Shown: in pieces, positions 9,674 through 17,722 of the stretch
Layout of the letters: each line of letters begins with the position of its first letter
Position numbering within the stretch: the first letter of the stretch is position 1
Assembly (NCBI GenBank): GCA_963750065.1
Contig: CAVVPK010000029.1
Coordinates: 62,001-126,000 of the forward strand
Length of the DNA stretch: 64,000 bases
Source of the DNA: CAVSRC01 sp963750065
GTDB lineage: Bacteria; Pseudomonadota; Alphaproteobacteria; Rhizobiales; Kaistiaceae
Direction of reading: 5' to 3'
Program-made: the position numbers and the translations under genes
The notes under the pieces: model-generated
Databases searched by the model: none
What the model was told of the DNA's origin: nothing
What the model saw: only the letters and a program-made list of their open reading frames with translations

Positions 9674-10078
9674 ATGACCGTCAAATCGAAACCCCTCGGC
9701 CGAACGATCCTCGCCGGCCTGTTGCTCTCGGTGCTGTCCACCGCCGCGTTGACGGTGCCGGCGTGGGCAGATGCGAACTGCGCATCCGAGCGCAGCCTGA
9801 AGTCCCAGAACTCCAACACGCCCGCGACGCTGGTCTTCACCAACAAGGACACAGGCATCAACGATTATGTGGCGATCTATTGGCTCAACTACCAGGGCAA
9901 GCGCGTCCTCTACAAACACCTGCGCGGTGGGGCGAGTTGGACGGTCAACACCTACGTGACCCATCCCTGGGTCATCGCGACTTCGAACTGGGAAGCCTAC
10001 ATGATCTGCCAGCAGATAGTCATGCCGATCGCGCCCGTCCGTGCCGTGATCGTGGGCGGCTATCCGGAAGACCAATAA
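9674..10078 (+). CDS. Small exported protein with a VHL beta-domain-like fold
   Basis: 134 residues: signal peptide (about 1-32, ending AWA), then a single domain (about 36-125). Its strand pattern (TLVFTNKD...VAIYWLNYQGKRVLYKHLRG, split across strands; SWTVNTYVTHPWVIAT) resembles the beta domain of the von Hippel-Lindau protein and its bacterial relatives, which share xVxWxxYxGxxxxYxxLxxG and TYxTHPWV. It has two Cys (residues about 35 and 115) that could form a disulfide in the periplasm. The ribosome site AGAAGGA precedes the ATG. It closes the five-gene run. In eukaryotic VHL the domain binds hydroxyproline peptides, but nothing here shows the bacterial domain does the same. Confidence 0.8.
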   Translation: MTVKSKPLGRTILAGLLLSVLSTAALTVPAWADANCASERSLKSQNSNTPATLVFTNKDTGINDYVAIYWLNYQGKRVLYKHLRGGASWTVNTYVTHPWVIATSNWEAYMICQQIVMPIAPVRAVIVGGYPEDQ

Positions 10079-10277
10079 GCGCCACACGGCATCTCTCCTC
10101 TCGCCGCGTGCCAACGAAGAAGCGGCCAAATGCGACGGTGGACCAGCGAGTCTCTGCGTAGCACGCTTGTCGACCAAGGCTCGGGCAGCCGACTTCGGTT
10201 TCGAGAGCCCTGTTCGCCCCTGGAGGGGAAGACGCTGGGTCCAGCCCCAGGGACCGCGATTGATCAAGCCGTACCGT
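10079..10277 (+). other. Intergenic region between convergent genes; possible hairpins, no gene seen
   Basis: The stretch separates the end of the secreted-protein locus from the convergent transglutaminase gene. It holds short GC-rich inverted repeats (for example CTGGG at 10235-10239 with CCCAG at 10246-10250) that could end transcription, but no U-tract. No convincing coding frame was found. Confidence 0.4.
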
Positions 10278-11141
10278 CTAGGACGATGTCACCGCGACTT
10301 CGACGGACATCTCCAGCAGCGCGTTGCCGGTGCCGGAGAAACTTCCGGCGACCGGAATGACTTGTCCAATGTCGCGGCCGACCGCAACCGGGATCAGGTT
10401 GAAGTTGCCGACGCTGCGGTTGGTTGGGTCGAAGGTGATCCAGCCCGCGCCCGGCACATAGACCTCCGCCCAGGCGTGCGTTGACCCCGCACCGGTCGAG
10501 CCCAAGCTTTCGGCACTCTGATTGTGGAGATAGCCCGATACGATCCTGGCGCCAAAGCCGAGACAGCGTGCAGCTTCGACGAGGAGAATGGCAAGGTCTC
10601 TGCACGCCCCCCAGCCGCGATCCAGAGTCTGCAAAGGCGACTGCGTGCCCTCCTGCTCGCGGCTTTGGTAGGCGACGTGCCCTGAAATGCCGAGGCTGAG
10701 ATCTTTCAGCAGAGCCAGCGTGTCGGTCGGATTGCCGCCGACAAACGATTGCGCCCAGCTGCGCAACCTCCCGGTCGGATCCGGGTATTGCTGGATCGCC
10801 AATGCGCCGAGGTCGATCCACTCGTCGTTCGAATATCGGAAGGGATAGGAGACAGCCGAAGCAGCGATTTCGAAGATCGGCCAAGCGACAGCGTCGAGTT
10901 CCAGTTCGCTGTTTGCGTCGATCCTGAGCGTGTCGGTCATCGATTGAAAAGTGGCCGTAGCGACCGCATTGCCTGACACATCGTGCGCCCATGTCACCAG
11001 CGCAGCAGGCGCAACCGCTATGTCCATCGCGATCAACCGGAGATCGCGGCTCTCGCGCGGACGAAGCATGAGCCGATGCGGACCGAGGCTGACCGGCTGA
11101 CGGTAGCGATAGATGGTTGTGTGTCGAATCTTGACTGGCAT
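10278..11141 (-). CDS. Transglutaminase-like cysteine protease family protein
   Basis: 287 residues. The N-terminal half (IRHTTIYRYRQPVSLGPHRL) is the bacterial transglutaminase-like N-terminal domain. The C-terminal half is the transglutaminase core with the catalytic Cys in WGACRDLA, His in THAWAEVYVPG and Asp in FDPTN. Such proteins are cytoplasmic, often next to circularly permuted ATP-grasp and alpha-E domain genes, which are not found here. ATG at 11141 is chosen over a longer frame because the conserved domain begins at residue 2-3 and GGAG lies just upstream. Function in proteobacteria is not settled; hydrolysis of isopeptide or amide bonds is the family expectation. Confidence 0.9.
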   Translation of the reverse strand: MPVKIRHTTIYRYRQPVSLGPHRLMLRPRESRDLRLIAMDIAVAPAALVTWAHDVSGNAVATATFQSMTDTLRIDANSELELDAVAWPIFEIAASAVSYPFRYSNDEWIDLGALAIQQYPDPTGRLRSWAQSFVGGNPTDTLALLKDLSLGISGHVAYQSREQEGTQSPLQTLDRGWGACRDLAILLVEAARCLGFGARIVSGYLHNQSAESLGSTGAGSTHAWAEVYVPGAGWITFDPTNRSVGNFNLIPVAVGRDIGQVIPVAGSFSGTGNALLEMSVEVAVTSS

Positions 11142-11281
11142 CGAAGGCAACTCCAGCGCGTCATCGGCACGGTCACCCTGGCGAGACAAGAGGAGCCGTC
11201 GGGGCATCGCGTCTCATCAAGCCGATCAGGACGCGGCTCAGCTGACCGTGCTCGGGTAAAATGTCCCGCCGGGCCGTTCCT

Positions 11282-11956
11282 TCACGCCGGCACGACCGCC
11301 TTCATCATGTGAAGGATGCGCAAGGACGCCGCTGCCGCGCCGTAGCCGTTGTCGATGTTACAGACGGTGATGCCCGGCGCACAACTCGCCAGCATCGCGT
11401 TGAGGGCCGTGCGTCCGGCTTCCGCGGTGCCGTAACCGGTCGATGTCGGCACGGCGATGACTGCGCCTGGCACCAGCCCGCCGACAACGCTGGCAAGCGC
11501 CGCGTCCATGCCGGCGACCACGATGACGACGGGATGGCGCTGAATCTCCTCGATCCGCTCCATCAGCCGCCAGAGACCGGCCACGCCGACATCGGCGATC
11601 GCCGTCGGCTCTACGCCACCGTGGCGCAATGCCCGCGCTGCTTCGCGCGCCACCGGTGCGTCGGCCGTGCCGGCCGAAACGATGGCGACCACGTTTTCGA
11701 CCGGGTCGGGGCGCAGTGGCCCGAAAAAGCCGGTCCGCGACAGCGGGCAGTAGTCGACTTGAGCGGCGAGTGCCGCCGGCAGGCGCTTCACTTGCTCGCC
11801 GTCGAGGCGGGTGAGCAACAGACCCGCGCCACGCTCCTTGGCGCCGTCGAGGATCGCGGCAATCTGTTCCGGCGTCTTGCCTTCGCAGAACACGGCCTCG
11901 CCGAGGCCGATGCGCGCCGTGCGGGCAAAATCGAACACGACGTCCCGGTCACTCAT
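11282..11956 (-). CDS. larB: Nickel pincer cofactor biosynthesis protein LarB (pyridinium-3,5-biscarboxylate mononucleotide synthase)
   Basis: 224 residues. LarB carboxylates nicotinic acid adenine dinucleotide to start synthesis of the Ni-pincer (NPN) cofactor used by LarA. The second half is PurE-like (VVIVVAGMDAALASVVGGL, then VIAVPTSTGYG), as the family requires, and the N-terminus (DFARTARIGLGEAVFCEGKT) fits LarB starts. It is the last gene of the operon. Its ATG overlaps the larE stop as ATGA (11953-11956), suggesting translational coupling. All visible motifs are intact. Confidence 0.95.
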   Translation of the reverse strand: MSDRDVVFDFARTARIGLGEAVFCEGKTPEQIAAILDGAKERGAGLLLTRLDGEQVKRLPAALAAQVDYCPLSRTGFFGPLRPDPVENVVAIVSAGTADAPVAREAARALRHGGVEPTAIADVGVAGLWRLMERIEEIQRHPVVIVVAGMDAALASVVGGLVPGAVIAVPTSTGYGTAEAGRTALNAMLASCAPGITVCNIDNGYGAAAASLRILHMMKAVVPA

Positions 11957-12750
11957 CTCCGCCCGCCTAGAAAAGCGCTGCCGTTTCTGTAGGGCGCAAA
12001 CGCCACCGCCGCTTCGGCGAGCGCGGTGGGAAAGAGCCGGGCAACCGAGGCGGCAAGGTCATCCCGCCGCGCTGCGTCGAGACCTTCAAGGCTGCTGCTG
12101 TCGAGTTCGATGACGATGCCGTTCCGCCGCACGCGGCAGCGCACGGTCTCAGGCCGCAGACTGTCGGCGACGAGGTTTTCGGCGGCGTGCACGGCGGCGA
12201 GGACCCCGGCGTCGATGGGAATGGCGGTCTCGATGCGGCTTGACAGGCAGGGCGAGGCAGGCAGCTCGGCGAGATCGCCGAGACCGAGGCGGCGAGCGAG
12301 CACGCGCACGCCGGCCTTGTCAATGCCGGCTTCCAGATAGGGGTGGCGCACCTCACGTTCGCGCGCAGCATCGAGGCCCGGGCGGTATTCGCCAAGGTCA
12401 TCGGTATTGGTGCCGGAAAGGATCCGCTGGTCGGTGCGCTCGGCAATGGCGTCGTAGAGATTGGTCTTGCAGAAGTAGCAACGGTTGACCGGATTGGCGA
12501 TGTAGTCGCGGTCGGCGAATTCGCCGGCATCGAGCACGGTGAGCCGCCAGTTCTCGGCCTCGGCATAACGATGCACGCGCTGCGTCGCCTCGGGAGGCAC
12601 CGCCGGGGAGATCGCGTGCATCATCAGGATCCGATCACGGCCGAGCTGGCGGTGCGCGAAGACGGCGAGCGTCATCGAATCGACCCCGCCGCTGACCGCG
12701 ATGGCCGCCGGGGCGAGGCCGTCCAGAACTGTCGCAAGCGCCTCGTGCAT
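11953..12750 (-). CDS. larE: ATP-dependent sulfurtransferase LarE
   Basis: 265 residues. LarE adds the sulfur atoms to the pincer precursor after adenylating its carboxylates. The PP-loop SGGVDSMTLAVF (about 20-31) marks the ATP-pyrophosphatase fold. NRCYFCKTNLYDAI supplies a CxxC pair and ASPCLSSRI a third conserved Cys, in the region where LarE proteins carry the sulfur donor or an Fe-S site. Which mechanism applies (sacrificial Cys or cluster) is not decided here. The start overlaps the end of larC as TGATG at 12748-12752, so translation is probably coupled. Confidence 0.93.
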   Translation of the reverse strand: MHEALATVLDGLAPAAIAVSGGVDSMTLAVFAHRQLGRDRILMMHAISPAVPPEATQRVHRYAEAENWRLTVLDAGEFADRDYIANPVNRCYFCKTNLYDAIAERTDQRILSGTNTDDLGEYRPGLDAAREREVRHPYLEAGIDKAGVRVLARRLGLGDLAELPASPCLSSRIETAIPIDAGVLAAVHAAENLVADSLRPETVRCRVRRNGIVIELDSSSLEGLDAARRDDLAASVARLFPTALAEAAVAFAPYRNGSAFLGGRR

Positions 12751-13995
12751 CAGCCTTCCTCTTCGTCCTCGAACGGCGCTTCGCCCCGGCGGCGCAGGTT
12801 CTTGCGCGCGCCGTGCGCCGGCAATTGTCCGCGAGATCGTCCGTTTCCACCTTCGCCGTCCGTCCGCCTGGACGATCGGCGAGCTTGACGCGGAGGGTGC
12901 GGCCGCCGGCCTCGGCCGAGGCCGTCTCGCGTCCGAGGATGTAGCGCTCGACCAGCGATCGGCGCAAACCGAGCGTGGTCGTCTCGCTGAAGATCGCCGC
13001 GACCGCCGCGTCTTCCGCATGCTCCGCGACCAGCACGCGGAGATGGGTCATCAGCCGTCCCTTCTTGCCCAACACCGGCGCCTGGATGACGTCGAGAACG
13101 CCATCGAGCTTCGCGCAGCCGGTCGATCGCCAATGCGAGGTCCTCGCCGGTCTGGTCGTCGATCTCGCATTCCAGCACGACGATGCGATCGGTCGCCGGC
13201 GCAGTCGGAGCCTTGGCCTCGAAGGCGAGAACGCGCAGACAGTTGCTGATGCCGGCAAGGGTCCGGGTGCCGAAGCCGTGTGCAGAACCGACCAGCCTGC
13301 GCACCTGCCGCGGTCGCCCTTGCGGATTGCAGAGATAGCGGACGATTGCCGCTCCGGTCGGCGTCACGCGCTCGCCGGAAATGCCGTCGTCGATTGTCGG
13401 GAAGCCTTCGAGGAGTAGCGCCGTGGCGGGCGCAGGCACCGGCAGCAGGCCGTGGGCGGTGCGGATCCTGCCGCCGCCGAGAGGTAGCGCGCCGATTGTC
13501 CAGCGCGCCGCCGCAAGTCTGCCCGATCAGCCAGGCGGCGGCGACGATGTCGGCGATCGAATCCCAGGCGCCGACCTCGTGGAAATGAACCGCATCGGGT
13601 GCAGTGGCGTGGACGCGCGCTTCCGCCTCGGCGAGATGTGTGAAGATGCCGATGGCGTGGCTGCGGGTCTGTTCGTCAAGCGGTGCCTCGGCGAGCGCGG
13701 CGCGGATATCCCTCCAGGCGATATCGGCATGCGACGCGTGGTCCGTATGGCCATGGCGGTGTACGGCGTCGTCGTCGACCCCGGCGTGGTCATGGTCGCG
13801 ACGGACAAGGAAGCGCCGGCCGGCAAGCACGCCGTCGCTATGCTCGGCAACCGCGCAGGTGACCCCGTCGAGAAGCGGCATGCCCGCGAGCGCCTGCTGC
13901 AGGCCCGGCTCCAGGTCAGGCCGCAGGTCGAGAAGCGCGGCGACGAACATGTCGCCGGCAATGCCCCCGAGCGGATCGAGATGGATTTCGAGCAT
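12750..13995 (-). pseudogene. larC: Nickel insertion protein LarC, frame broken three times
   Basis: LarC inserts nickel into the pincer ligand using CTP. The N-terminus is intact (MLEIHLDPLGGIAGDMFVAA, His-rich loop, DAVHFHEVGAWDSIADIV). After LIGQTCGGALDN the frame must shift near 13490 to reach LPLGGGRIRTAHGLLPVPAP. It must shift again near 13112 to join AIDRLRE to LDGVLDVIQAPVLGKKGR, and again near 12820 to join VETDDLAD to AHGARKNLRRR. The first two look like single extra bases, the third like one missing base. Some lactobacilli express larC from two frames by programmed frameshifting, but three sites are not known for that. Either the gene has decayed or the assembly has indel errors. 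It begins 15 bases after larA. Confidence 0.85.
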
Positions 13996-14010
13996 GGCGG
14001 GCGTCGGCTT

Positions 14011-15309
14011 TCAGGCCGCAGGGGAGAAAAGGGGCACGACGTAGGGCCCCTCCGGGATGACGGCCACTGCCGGGTCGCCGCTGCGGGCAATGCTGCGGCT
14101 TATGGCTTCGCCGACGTCATCGATCATGGCGACGCCCGTCAGCCGCCGGTCGTCGCCGGAAAGCCCGGTCGTATAAAGCTCCACCGTGCCGAGACGCATC
14201 GGCTTCAGCTGCATCTCGGTCTCCCATTCGTCGATATCGGCGAGGCTCTTGGCCGTGAGCGTCGCCAGGAAGCGTTCGGGGCCGAGCGCGACCAGACGTG
14301 CCTGGGAGTCGCGGAACTCGGTTGAGCCGAGACCCTCTGAGCATTCTGAAGCGATGATCAGCGTGCCGCCTGGCGCGAGGATATCGAGCGGCGTCACCAT
14401 GCCCTTGATCGTCTGGTAGTAGGTCTTGTCCAGCGGATAGCCTGCCGAAGAGGTGACGACGGTCGAAAACCGCCGGCCGACCGGCACCGCGGTGGCGGCG
14501 CTGACGAAATCGACGGCTGCCTGATGGCTGGCGACGATCTCGCCGAAGGTCACGGCGACGAGGTCGCGCTCCTCGTCGATCACCGTGTTGAGGGCGTAGA
14601 GCTCGCCCAGCATGCGAACGATCTCGAGCTGTTCCTCGTGCAGCGGATTGCCGACGAGATTGCACTGCACAGCAAGTGGATCTTCCATGAAGCGCGCCGA
14701 ATGGAAGGTCCGGATCGTTTCGTGGTCGGCGATGCCTGGCGCGATGACCTTGCGCCCGCCGGACCAGCCGGCCATGAAATGCGGCTCGACCAGACCGGTG
14801 GCGATCCTGAGGTCCGCTTCGACGAAGCGACGATCGAGTCGCACGGGCGTGCCGCGGGTTGCGGTACGGCCAAGGTCGACATGCGCGGCCTCGTCGCGGG
14901 CATAGTGGTTCTCGACCCGGACATGTTCCAGCACCCAGGGATCGCCGACGAGTTCGGCGAGTTCGTCGCCGAGGTTGGGTCGGTGGAGTCCGGTGGCCAC
15001 GAGGACGGAGATGGCGCCGAGCGGGATGCCGGCGGCGACCATCGCCTCGATCATCGGCCTGAGAAAGAGCCGGTTGGGGACCGGCCGGGTGATGTCGCAG
15101 ATCAGGATGCAGGCGCTCCGCCGGCCGCCGACGAGCGTGGCGAGCGGTGGCGAACCCGTCGGCGCGGCGAGCGCGGCGGCAACGGCGGCTCGCGGATCGG
15201 GCAGCTTCGGCAGCGCGCGCTTGCGCACGATCGCTGGCACAGCGCCGGCGGGGAGATCGACCGTCAGCTCGCCACGACCGTAGAGAAGAGCGAACTTGCC
15301 GGCCGTCAT
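14011..15309 (-). CDS. larA: Lactate racemase-type enzyme LarA (nickel-dependent 2-hydroxyacid racemase/epimerase)
   Basis: 432 residues. LarA family enzymes interconvert the stereoisomers of short 2-hydroxy acids by hydride transfer with the Ni-pincer cofactor. The catalytic and cofactor residues are visible: His109 in VATGLHRP, His177 in GLVEPHFMAGW, Lys187 in SGGRKVIAPG (the cofactor-linking Lys) and His203 in TFHSAR. ATG at 15309 begins a well-conserved N-terminus with GGAG just upstream; a longer frame exists but looks noncoding. Substrate is unknown: family members act on lactate, malate, phenyllactate and sugar acids. The flanking aldo/keto reductase hints at a sugar-derived acid, which is inference. 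The broken larC raises the question of whether it gets its cofactor. Confidence 0.93.
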   Translation of the reverse strand: MTAGKFALLYGRGELTVDLPAGAVPAIVRKRALPKLPDPRAAVAAALAAPTGSPPLATLVGGRRSACILICDITRPVPNRLFLRPMIEAMVAAGIPLGAISVLVATGLHRPNLGDELAELVGDPWVLEHVRVENHYARDEAAHVDLGRTATRGTPVRLDRRFVEADLRIATGLVEPHFMAGWSGGRKVIAPGIADHETIRTFHSARFMEDPLAVQCNLVGNPLHEEQLEIVRMLGELYALNTVIDEERDLVAVTFGEIVASHQAAVDFVSAATAVPVGRRFSTVVTSSAGYPLDKTYYQTIKGMVTPLDILAPGGTLIIASECSEGLGSTEFRDSQARLVALGPERFLATLTAKSLADIDEWETEMQLKPMRLGTVELYTTGLSGDDRRLTGVAMIDDVGEAISRSIARSGDPAVAVIPEGPYVVPLFSPAA

Positions 15310-15349
15310 CGACGTCTCCTCCGGTGGACCTGCAGGCTCACGCGGACGC

Positions 15350-16237
15350 CTATATGCCAAAGATCGACGCGAGCCCGACCCGCTCGCTGAGGCCGGCCAT
15401 GAAATCGTCGCCCGGCGGGAGAGCAAGATCGTCGGCGGCGCGCAGCACCGCCGGCAACAGGTCGAGATCACCGACGGAGTTCAGGAAGATGCCGGGCCGG
15501 CCGAGGGTCCAGTGCACCGCGGCGCGGATGTCCGCCTCGTTCTCCAGCGGCTGGTACCAGGTGGTGTGGTTGCGCTTCACGCCGGCCGCCCAGGGGCCGC
15601 GGGCGATCGACTTGATGGTCTGCACGGCGACATTGCGTTCGGCACAGATCTTCGCCGTTGCCTCGAAATCGCGGCCGTAGGTCTCATGATGCGCAGCATA
15701 CCAGTTCCACGGCATCAGCACCGAATCGAAGTCGAACCGCTCCAGGCTGCGCTTGTGCATGGCGGCCACGTTCCAGCCGTGGCCGGTAACGCCGATGAAG
15801 CGCACCAGACCTTCCCCGCGCGCCTGGATCGCCGCTTCCAACGCACCGCCGGGCGACAACGCCTGCTCCCACTCGTCGGGATGGATCAGTGCGTGCAGCT
15901 GGATCAGATCGACATGATCGGTCCTGAGCCGGTCGAGCGAGCGGCGGATATCGGCGTAGGCACCGGCGCGATCCCGCTTCCCGGTCTTGGTCGCCAGGAA
16001 GAACTCGTTGCGGTAGCGGTCCATCCACGGGCCGACGCGCAATTCCGCATCGCCATAGTTGGCGGCAACGTCGATGTGGTTGACGCCGTGGGCGAACAGC
16101 AGGTCGAGCACCCGGTCGGCGGTCGCCTGGTCGACTTCGGAAAGTGAGGCCGCGCCGAACAGGACAGCCGAACTCTGGTGGCCGGTGCGGCCGAATGTAC
16201 GTTTCTGGATCGTCATGGCTGGTTCCGTCGTTGTCAC
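15350..16237 (-). CDS. Aldo/keto reductase
   Basis: 295 residues, TIM-barrel NADPH-dependent oxidoreductase. The catalytic tetrad is visible: Asp in VNHIDVAANYGDAEL with the Tyr, Lys in FLATKTGKR, His in LIQLHALIH. The N-terminus FGRTGHQSSAVLFGAASLS is typical of the general stress-protein 69/YccK-like subgroup. ATG at 16216 (MTIQKRTFG) is a shorter start that agrees with the family; the ATG at 16237 gives the frame reported here. It lies 40 bases upstream of larA in the same direction, so it is probably the first gene of the lar operon and may act on the carbonyl form of the LarA substrate. Confidence 0.9.
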   Translation of the reverse strand: MTTTEPAMTIQKRTFGRTGHQSSAVLFGAASLSEVDQATADRVLDLLFAHGVNHIDVAANYGDAELRVGPWMDRYRNEFFLATKTGKRDRAGAYADIRRSLDRLRTDHVDLIQLHALIHPDEWEQALSPGGALEAAIQARGEGLVRFIGVTGHGWNVAAMHKRSLERFDFDSVLMPWNWYAAHHETYGRDFEATAKICAERNVAVQTIKSIARGPWAAGVKRNHTTWYQPLENEADIRAAVHWTLGRPGIFLNSVGDLDLLPAVLRAADDLALPPGDDFMAGLSERVGLASIFGI

Positions 16238-16685
16238 TGCGATGGCGCGGCCGGGACAATTTCGACAGCGCTGCCGTGCAGCGCACGAACGCGCCCTGCA
16301 GCAGGCATTCTATCGGGGCAGACTGGCGTTTCAACGACCGTCTGGATGGACGCAGGGTCGGTTCGCCGATCGGGCATTCCACGTCGGCGCCTTCGGCATG
16401 TCCCGATCAGCGCGCTGAGCTTGAACCTGGCGAAAGCGTCACCGGCTGCCCTCGGAGCTCGGCGCGCGGCGCCCCCTCCCGCATGCCCGCCTCGCACGAT
16501 GCGGCTGCCCGATGACGCCGAAGGCCGGGACCGCGCCGAGCCGGACAACCCTTGTATGCAGGGTCGCCGAATCTGCGCAACCAACGGTATATAAACGCAT
16601 TTTGAGCTTGACGCTGGGCCAAAGATGCATTGGTATTAGAGCGGTATTATATTGGACCATACCAGTACAATCAGGAGGGCATGCA
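16238..16685 (+). other. Intergenic region between divergent operons; regulatory, no gene seen
   Basis: About 450 bases between the divergent aldo/keto reductase (lar operon) and the sugar ABC operon. Open frames on both strands lack family features or sensible starts. It should hold promoters in both directions; a putative operator is listed separately. Confidence 0.5.
16631..16664 (+). promoter_or_regulatory. Putative operator of the sugar ABC operon (TGG..CCA inverted repeats)
   Basis: Two GGTAT motifs (16632-16636 and 16643-16647) precede a matching ATACC (16659-16663), and the core reads TTGGACCATACCAG at 16652-16665. This spacing of TGG and CCA arms is like GntR-type (FCD) operators. 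It ends about 22 bases before the start of the binding-protein gene, next to the AGGAGG ribosome site, a position suited to repression. The regulator is not identified. Confidence 0.4.
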
Positions 16686-17720
16686 ATGGACGGCTATGGG
16701 TCTGAGAATGGCGCGGTGAGGGGACTTGGCATGAGACGGCATATGCTGCTTCTGACGGTTTTGTCGGCGACGATGCTGACGGCGTCTGCGGCCAGCGGCA
16801 TCAGTGCCGAAGCGCAGAACTACCCGGGCGATCTGACCAACGGCAAACACCTGACGATCTACGTCGAAGGGCTTGCCGACCCGAGCTCCGGATTCTTCCG
16901 CGTGCTCAACAACGGCGCCCAGCAGGCCGGCAGGGATCTCGGCGTTGACGTGAAGTACGTCTATCCGGCCAGCGTCGATTTGGCGTCCTATACCCAGAAG
17001 ATCGAGGCGACGATCGCCGCCAAGCCGGACGGCATCCTGATCCTCGGCATCGGCGATCTCGATGCAGTGGCCAAGGAAGCGAAGGACAAGGGCATTGCCG
17101 TGGCCTTCAATCCGGCGCCCAGCGTCAAAGACCAGCCGCTGCGCGATCCCAACGACGTCTACGTCTCGCGCGTCGGGGCCGATGAATATGCCGCCGGTTC
17201 GATGGCGGCTGACCGATTCGTCTCCAAGGGCGCTAAGTCGATGATCTGCGTCCAGGAGGAAGTCGGCGACGGCACCCAGACCCAGCGCTGCGCGGGCATG
17301 GAGAAGGTCGCCAAGGCCACCGGAACCAAGTACGACCACGTTGCCGGCGACCCCGATCCGGGCAAGACGGCATCGATCACCGAGGCCTATCTGCGCTCGC
17401 ATCCCGATGTCGACGCAGTCGTCGCCACCGGGCAGCCCGCCACGGCCGGTATCGTCGCCGCCAAGAAGGCCGTCGGACGGCCGCTGCAGACCGCCGGTTT
17501 CGACGTCAGCCCGGACATCGTGTCGATGATCCAGGCCGGCGATCTCGACTTCACCATGGACCAGCAGGGCTGGTGGCGTGGCTACATCTCGGTGCTCGAG
17601 CTCGTGCACTACATTCGCTACGGCCTGATCCAGGCGAACTACTTCCTGACCGGCCCGCAGATCGTCGACAGCAGCAATGCTGACGCGGTCGCCAAGCTGG
17701 CCGAAGCGGGAGTCCGCTAG
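16686..17720 (+). CDS. Sugar ABC transporter, periplasmic substrate-binding protein (RbsB-like)
   Basis: 344 residues. A signal peptide (MRRHMLLLTVLSAT..., within about 15-40) leads to a Peripla_BP_4-type fold: LTIYVEGLADPSSGFFRVLN, repeated alpha/beta units, DGILILGIGD, VDAVVATGQPATAGIVAA and a C-terminal GWWRGYISV. It captures a sugar or similar ligand for the permease encoded next. ATG at 16686 follows an AGGAGG site; a second Met at about 16731 would give a shorter leader. It begins a five-gene operon (binding protein, permease, ATPase, SDR, epimerase). Confidence 0.93.
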   Translation: MDGYGSENGAVRGLGMRRHMLLLTVLSATMLTASAASGISAEAQNYPGDLTNGKHLTIYVEGLADPSSGFFRVLNNGAQQAGRDLGVDVKYVYPASVDLASYTQKIEATIAAKPDGILILGIGDLDAVAKEAKDKGIAVAFNPAPSVKDQPLRDPNDVYVSRVGADEYAAGSMAADRFVSKGAKSMICVQEEVGDGTQTQRCAGMEKVAKATGTKYDHVAGDPDPGKTASITEAYLRSHPDVDAVVATGQPATAGIVAAKKAVGRPLQTAGFDVSPDIVSMIQAGDLDFTMDQQGWWRGYISVLELVHYIRYGLIQANYFLTGPQIVDSSNADAVAKLAEAGVR

Positions 17721-17722
17721 CT

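Noticed and set aside
9452..10267. Minus-strand frame running into the 10.1-10.27 kb gap
   Set aside because: It mostly overlaps two plus-strand genes antisense, and its gap portion has no recognised domain.
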